The position numbers and the translations under genes are program-made. Of a stretch of DNA of 64,000 bases, positions 58,589 to 64,000 are shown one piece after another. Below the pieces are notes generated by a model. That model made no database searches, was not told where the DNA came from, and saw only the letters and a program-made list of their open reading frames with translations. Origin of the DNA: Haematobia irritans (lineage: Eukaryota > Arthropoda > Insecta > Diptera > Muscidae). The DNA lies in NCBI RefSeq assembly GCF_050003625.1, contig NC_134400.1, positions 223,178,085-223,242,084 on the forward strand, read 5' to 3'. How positions within the stretch are numbered: the stretch's first letter is position 1; each line of letters starts with the position of its first letter.

Positions 58589-59478
58589 AGGCCGGTTCGG
58601 TTTTCGCGTTGAAACTCCATACAAAACCAAAAAATGCGAAAAACTAGCGAAATGTTTTCCATTTGTGATACTTTGTTTTTTTTCGAGTTGAAAAACTGAC
58701 GTAAATCGATCAGTCAGTATTTTCATAACATGGCGCCATTTGCAATGTGAATTAAGAAATAATTTATTTATTAAACTGATTTTGGTGAATTTATAATGCA
58801 AAAGTGGATCGGATTATTATTTAAAAATGTAATCTGATCGATTGAGAAAACAAAGTATAACATGGAGTTGTATTTCCGTAATAAACTAGCAACCAACATC
58901 TAGCCGCTTGTAGAACATAAATAATGTATAAAACATGAAATTTAATCACAAATGTTAACAAAATAAAAGCTTTATTTGGTGAATTATATTTTACAATCGT
59001 TTCACTTGTACTGGGCATCGGGATAATAAACACAAAACAAAATGTTAACGAAAGGAGTACAGCAATTGACTTCAACCAACCAAGCATTAGAACTTTAACC
59101 AACATGTATAGTACCGGGGTAGCAATGAATGGAATCGCAAGAATTAATTGCTATGTCCAAAAAATTAAATTGTAAAGCATTGTAAAATTAGATTTTTAAA
59201 TCCAAAGTTATTTGCAAAATAACTTCTGCTTCTTCTTTTTCAATTTAATTATTATGTATGCGTGTATGTGTGTAAATCGAGCCACTAGTTGCCTATGTAT
59301 ATGTAATCATTTCGTGGCATTTTGCGATGTTGTCAATACATTTCAATGAAATAAACGCGAAAAAGTTCCAAAATGGCTGTTTTTTTCCTTGAAAATATAT
59401 TGTCAACACTATCATTTTTTAACGCGAAACAATGATTGAGTGGAACTTTTTTCGCACCAACAAACAGAGTACCGGCCT
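58589..59478. mobile_element. Tourist-like MITE family G, copy 1
   Basis: Starts AGGCCGGTTCGGTTTTCGCG and ends AACAGAGTACCGGCCT, flanked by TAA on both sides (58586-58588, 59479-59481). The related copy at 63107-63538 shares CGAAAACCGAACAGAGTACC. No transposase. Confidence 0.8.
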
Positions 59479-59481
59479 TAA

Positions 59482-60170
59482 CGCCGGTATGCACCTCTAG
59501 CGAAATTTTCGGTAGCAAAAATTTATTTAATGGCGTTTTCTTTTCTTGTAAAAAATGCGCACTTTTTTGCATTTTGCCCGGAAAATGTACTTTTTAGGTT
59601 CTTTTCTAAAAAAACAGGCAAAAGTGCGAAAAGGCTTTGAATTCTGTTGTGAAAATAGTGCCACGCAGAGAGGCAAATTACGGGCATTTTCAGCACTGCC
59701 AACAAACGAGAGTGCTGCGATTGCCATGTTTCCTTCTTTGAATTCTTTTCTGCCCGCTGAAATGATAGCATTTTTTTAGGTTGTTGGTAACATTTTAAAA
59801 ATGCGCATTCTGTACAGACAAAATGACGGCAAAGCACTTTTTTCAGAAAAGAAAACACCATAAGTCTACAACAAAAAAACAGGGCTGTGTACACAAATTT
59901 TAAACCAGCTAATCGCTTTTAAAAATTGTTAATATATGTTCCAAATATTCCTCAAATAAATTGTTTATTATTTACAGACCTTTTAAAACTTTTACGCACA
60001 CAATGATTGTAATAAATTAAATGTTTGCTGCCAAAATATGCTTTTGACAACCCTGTTATTTTCATTAGAGGGTACCAGCTTACGAAATTGAACGCTACCG
60101 AAAATTTCGTTAGCATAAATAGCAATGCATTTCATATGGGAATGAAATTTTTCGAGGTGCATACCGGCCT
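59482..60170. mobile_element. Tourist-like MITE family F, copy 3, split by another MITE
   Basis: Adjacent to family G, with the single TAA 59479-59481 between them. The left tip is CGCCGGTATGCACC (first base mutated), the right GAGGTGCATACCGGCCT. The 330-bp element N (59531-59860) interrupts it. The right flank is ATA, so the target duplication has decayed. Confidence 0.8.
59531..59860. mobile_element. MITE family N inserted in family F
   Basis: Ends TGGCGTTTTCTTTTCTTG and AGAAAAGAAAACACCA, flanked by TAA (59528-59530, 59861-59863). Removal with one TAA recreates the family F sequence ATTTATTTAAGTCTAC, which confirms the insertion boundary. Confidence 0.85.
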
Positions 60171-60446
60171 ATACTAAAAAACAAGTTGAAAACACAAGTT
60201 TTCCTCCAAAACATGTCAATTTTAGAATGTGAACCCACCTAATTTGGAATTTACCCCTAATAACATACCCTATTCAAAATATATGTCAAAATATTGAAAT
60301 AAGTTTCATAGAAAAAAAAAGAATAAACAAAGGCTTTTAAGAACATGGACATGTGAAAATAACAAAAAAAAATTCCCTTTGCGCTCGCGATAATTATTTG
60401 GACATAGGATGCATTTATGTGAATTTCGAGTAAATGTGTATTTCTA

Positions 60447-62210
60447 CACCCTCACAAAAAATCGCTTCTGTAACATATACTCCCAAACATATTTTGCTTC
60501 AAGCATATACATTTTTGGGTATTGCCCAAACATTTATATGTTTGATCTCTACCAATATATAATATGTTTGAAAGCATATTGGTCTAAACAATATATGTTT
60601 GGGTAGTCTAAGTTCCAAACATTTTGTATTTTTGCATCCAAATTCAATAATGTTGTCTTCCAAAAAACAATATGTTATTATGTGACCATATAATATGTTT
60701 GGAAGCATTTTGCACCCAAAAAGTATTATATGCTTAAAAAAAATTCTCCCAAACAATATTGTGCTCAAAATTTTATTTATTTATTTATATATTTACAATC
60801 ATAATGAATTATGAAAATAAACAGGTAATATAGGTGCTAACAACATAGGTTTTCGACCTGAATGCTCAAAATTTTGTTTCTGCCCAATTGTATATTCCCC
60901 GACATCTTTCTCACTTCCACGAGATTTTTTAGTTCTTAGCACCTTTTTCTGTAATACAAACATTGTAGAAGAAATTATTCAATTTTATGATTTTTTTTTA
61001 TTTTAATTTTACCTTTTGCCGGACGGGGATTCGAACAGCGGACCACACAGTTTGTAAGGATCAAAGAAGTAGCTGATCAATTGCCCAAGGAAAAATAAAA
61101 TGTTAATTTTGTAATAACCCTGTCAGCATTTCAATGTTCCATTTCATCCTCATCGCTACCACAGACTCGTAAGTGACACTGCAACAATCGCCAACTGTGA
61201 TAGTATTTTGCCATCACTATTCGCATGAAAGTATTTTGCCATCACTATTGTTACAAGAGCCATTTTATATTTTGTGAAACACCAAGCGCAACTGGCTTAT
61301 TATAATTTATTTCAATGAAAACGAAAATAAAGTGCTGAAAACAGTTAGTTATTACGCTTAAAATTGTGAAAAGTAAATTGGTGAACAATTTTTTACTTTC
61401 CAAATGGAATAAAGTGATAGTTTTTCAAATATTTTTCCAGACACGCTGCCTCCATTGGGAATAAAAGTACTGGCTGATAGACGCTACAACATTTAACTTA
61501 CAACTTGTAACTCAACATCAATCTCTTATTAATGTATAAAAATGTGTTAAATGTGATAGCCGTATAAATGTTATATATATGAGAATTTATAAATGTTTCA
61601 TAAAATTAATAAACATCTAAACAATCGTGTTTTACTTGACCACAATGATTCTTTTACAACTATCTTAAAATGCACTTTGTCTGATTGTTTGAAGGGGCTC
61701 TTATTGGCGTCCTTCTAAATGTATCCAGAAGGGCTCCTAATAATTGCACTCATGCGATACTTTTTTGTAGTAACTTGGCGTGGTACAACTTCTCAATAGT
61801 GACGGCGCTTTTCCGAGGAGTTTTGGATATCGTATACGACTGTTTTCGACGTAGTGGGGATTCTCAAAAGCGCCCCCAAATTCAAAAAATGTTGGCAGGG
61901 AACAAGCAACAACCACCAACTTAATTCAATATCGCTCCCTGTTAAATAGGGCTCCAAGCTACTAAACACATGTATGTTTATAGGCTATTTCTAAATTAAT
62001 ATATGTTTGCATCCAAGCATATTATATTTACAAACATTTTATGTCCCAAACATAATATGTTCTAACATATTAACATATATGTCCCAAACATGTTATGCTA
62101 GTTTATGAACATTATATGCTTGCACTCAAAAATATTGTGTTTAAATATTTGTGTTCCAAACATATAATGTTTATAGCCAAACATATGAAAAACAGTCTTT
62201 TTCATCCGTG
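60447..62210. mobile_element. MITE family A, copy 2, split by element O
   Basis: TA-flanked (60445-60446, 62211-62212); nearly identical to 35767-36744 over both arms, including the tRNA-like module (61018-61089, minus). The middle is interrupted at 61118-61900. Confidence 0.9.
61118..61900. mobile_element. Element O, CCCTG...CAGGG ends, inside MITE A
   Basis: Comparison with copy 1 (GTAATAACAAGCAAC) gives exact boundaries: AA or AAC is duplicated around a 783-bp insert with ends CCCTGTCAGCATTTC and ATGTTGGCAGGG. The reverse complement of the right end (CCCTGCCAACATTTT) is an imperfect inverted repeat. No transposase frame; superfamily not assigned. Confidence 0.75.
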
Positions 62211-62225
62211 TAGTTTCCATGGTAA

Positions 62226-62910
62226 AGGTGGGTATTAAGTTCGAGTTAAAGCTGAGAACTAATTTCAGTTTTCAAGCTGAAAACCGCTTGTTTTCACTGT
62301 TACTTTTTTTAATTAATTAATATAGAAATATAAAATTATTTGCAATCAATTCCTTGGATCTTTTCCTTCCATTATTTGGTAAAATATAATCGTCTTCATA
62401 CATATTTTTGTACTTTTAGTTTAGTGTTTTGGTGAAAAATCCGATCGCTAAAGGTGAGTATTAAGTTCGAGTTTAGCCGCTAAAAACGTCATTTTTTCAC
62501 GATTACTTTTCTTTAATAATCCATTTTAAGGAATACAAACTTTGTGAAAATTTGCTTTGGGTTTTTCCGCATCAAGTTATAATAAAATTTGCAACAAATA
62601 TGTATAATTTCATGCATTTTGCTTACTGGTTTAGTTTTCACTTTAGCGATTTTAGCGGCTAAACTCGAACTTAATACTCACCTTAAATTGAAAATTAAAT
62701 CAGTAAAAAAACGACATAATATTATACATATTTGTTGCAAATTTTATGATAACTTGATGGGGAATACCCCAAAGCAATTTTTTTCAAAGTTTGTATTCCT
62801 TAAGGTGAATTAATTAAGAAAATTAATCGTGAAAAAATGGCGATTTTCATACATATTTTTGTACTTTTAGTTTAGTGTTTTGGTGAAAAACCCGAACATA
62901 GTACTCACCT
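62226..62910. mobile_element. Nested family H Tourist-like MITEs
   Basis: The outer copy starts AGGTGGGTATTAAGTTCGAG after TAA (62223-62225) and ends GAACATAGTACTCACCT. Within it a second copy (62452-62683) is flanked by TAA (62449-62451, 62684-62686), and a third H-type tip starts near 62250 (AGCTGAGAACTAATTTCAG). Confidence 0.75.
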
Positions 62911-62913
62911 TAA

Positions 62914-63590
62914 AGGTGGTTATTAAGTTCGAGTTTAGCCGCTAAAATCTTCATTTTTCCACGATTACTTTTCTTTAATAATCCATTTTAAAGAATAAAA
63001 ACTTTGTGAAAATTTGCGTTGGGCTATTTTCCATCAAGTTATAATGGAATCTGCAACAAATATGTATAATTTTATGCCTTTTTTAAGTGATTTAGTTTTC
63101 ACTTTAAGGCCGGTACTATGTTCATTCTTGCGAAAAATTTTTATGGAAACCATTATTTCGCACATAGAAAGCGGCGTTTTTTAGGTAGCTTGGAGCGCTA
63201 TTTTACAGGGAGCGATATTGGATTAAGTTGGTGGTTGTTGCTTGTTTTTACAAAATAACATTTTATTTTTCCTTGGGCAATTGATCTGCTATTCCTTTGA
63301 TCATTTGTATAGTTTCGGAACAAAAATATGGTCCGTGTTTGATTTATAAACCCGCACAAATAGTTTTTAATAAATAAATTATTTCTTAATTCACATTGCA
63401 AATGGCGCCGTGCTATAAACGTCAGTTTTTCAACACGAAAAAAACAAAGTATCACAAATGGAACAAATTTCGCAAATTTTTCGCATTTTTTGGTTTTGTA
63501 TGGAGTTTCAACGCGAAAACCGAACAGAGTACCGGCCTTTAGTGAAAAAATTACGATTTCAGCAGCTAAACTCCAACTTAATACCTACCT
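62914..63590. mobile_element. Family H MITE split by a family G MITE
   Basis: Shares TAA 62911-62913 with the preceding element. It reads through to 63106, is broken by G copy 2 at TTA 63104-63106/63539-63541, resumes with GTGAAAAAATTACGATTTCA and ends AATACCTACCT|TAA (63591-63593). Confidence 0.8.
63107..63538. mobile_element. Family G MITE, copy 2, carrying a family A-derived segment
   Basis: Ends AGGCCGGTACTATGTTC and GAACAGAGTACCGGCCT, TTA duplicated. Positions ~63186-63310 match the reverse complement of MITE A 36375-36495 (GGTGGTTGTTGCTTG, CCTTGGGCAATTGATC), including part of the tRNA-like module. Confidence 0.75.
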
Positions 63591-63684
63591 TAACTGTCAA
63601 ACTAAAACATCTCAACCCGGTGTGGACGGTGAAATGTTTTGGAAAAACGAACGAGGAAAACGAGTCGGTGGGAACATAGCATTA

Positions 63685-63926
63685 TGCGCTTTACAGATTA
63701 TCAGTTATTCCGGACGGAATGTCGGTGTTTGTAAAGAATCTTACAGTGTGACGGATCGACACGACTTTTCGGCGATGACTAAATAATCGGTAAATGTGTT
63801 ATCGATCCCATAAACATGCAGCAGTATCGATTATGCCTTCGGACTTAACTTATAATGTGCACAATATATGGGATATGTTCGACACGAGCACTGTCGTCCG
63901 GAATAACTGATAGTCTGTAAAGCGCA
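63685..63926. mobile_element. Tourist-like MITE family Q (242 bp)
   Basis: Near-perfect ~32-bp terminal inverted repeats (TGCGCTTTACAGATTATCAG at the left, its complement with one change at the right), flanked by TTA (63682-63684, 63927-63929). No coding sequence. The overlapping plus-strand frames are chance. Confidence 0.9.
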
Positions 63927-64000
63927 TTACAATTTTAAGCGAAATAACTATGTTTTCAGCACTTCATTATCGATTTTATTTAAATAAATTATAAGAAGCT

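Overview
The window is AT-rich eukaryotic DNA from a repeat-dense fly genome, most likely a calyptrate or muscid dipteran. Evidence: one intron-split insect gene with GT..AG junctions; an irritans-type mariner end; fly-style dispersed repeats of the 'gtcggccccgcccgac' type; and tRNA-derived SINEs whose 3' ends match a local LINE. The species is not determinable from sequence alone.

The only host gene I can support lies on the minus strand and spans about 50 kb (3825-53805). It encodes a calcium-binding mitochondrial carrier of the SCaMC (SLC25A24/25/23-like, ATP-Mg/Pi) family. The long form joins 53155-53805, 51872-51998, 51335-51422, 51163-51274, 5534-5692, 4897-5464 and 3825-4057, and every reading phase matches. 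That gives 645 residues: a Ser/Thr/Asn/His-rich N-terminus, four EF-hand loops, then three mitochondrial-carrier repeats. A second first exon (17148-17267) and a 42/45-nt exon (5851-5892/5895) predict a short form of 373 or 374 residues with no EF-hands but the same carrier domain. The gene therefore appears to make a Ca-regulated and a Ca-independent carrier from separate promoters.

Most of the rest is mobile DNA, much of it in the 45-kb intron. Left part (1-18 kb): a mariner cut by the window edge inside a SINE, a PIF/Harbinger-like remnant, the 3' coding region, paired MITEs (7.1-9.7 kb), a TA-flanked MITE with two tRNA-like modules (12.9-13.8 kb), and a nested pogo-like/Tourist-like pair (15.5-16.2 kb). 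Middle part (18-46 kb): four copies of a muscid-type dispersed repeat with an internal 153-bp array; a near-identical 1.86-kb inverted pair (21845-23711 and 26671-28525); a three-level nest (29.9-32.4 kb); a dead mariner; a LINE with an RNase H domain split by a MITE (34449-37106); and a dead DD37E transposon (37666-38954). Right part (46-64 kb): more MITEs, the EF-hand exons (51-54 kb), then beyond the gene a thicket of TAA/TTA-flanked Tourist-like MITEs, some arranged end to end with one shared target triplet.

I found no bacterial-type operon, CRISPR array or genuine tRNA/rRNA gene. The most interesting system-level feature is the combination of an internal promoter with intronic inverted repeats: only the long transcript would contain the 1.86-kb hairpin.
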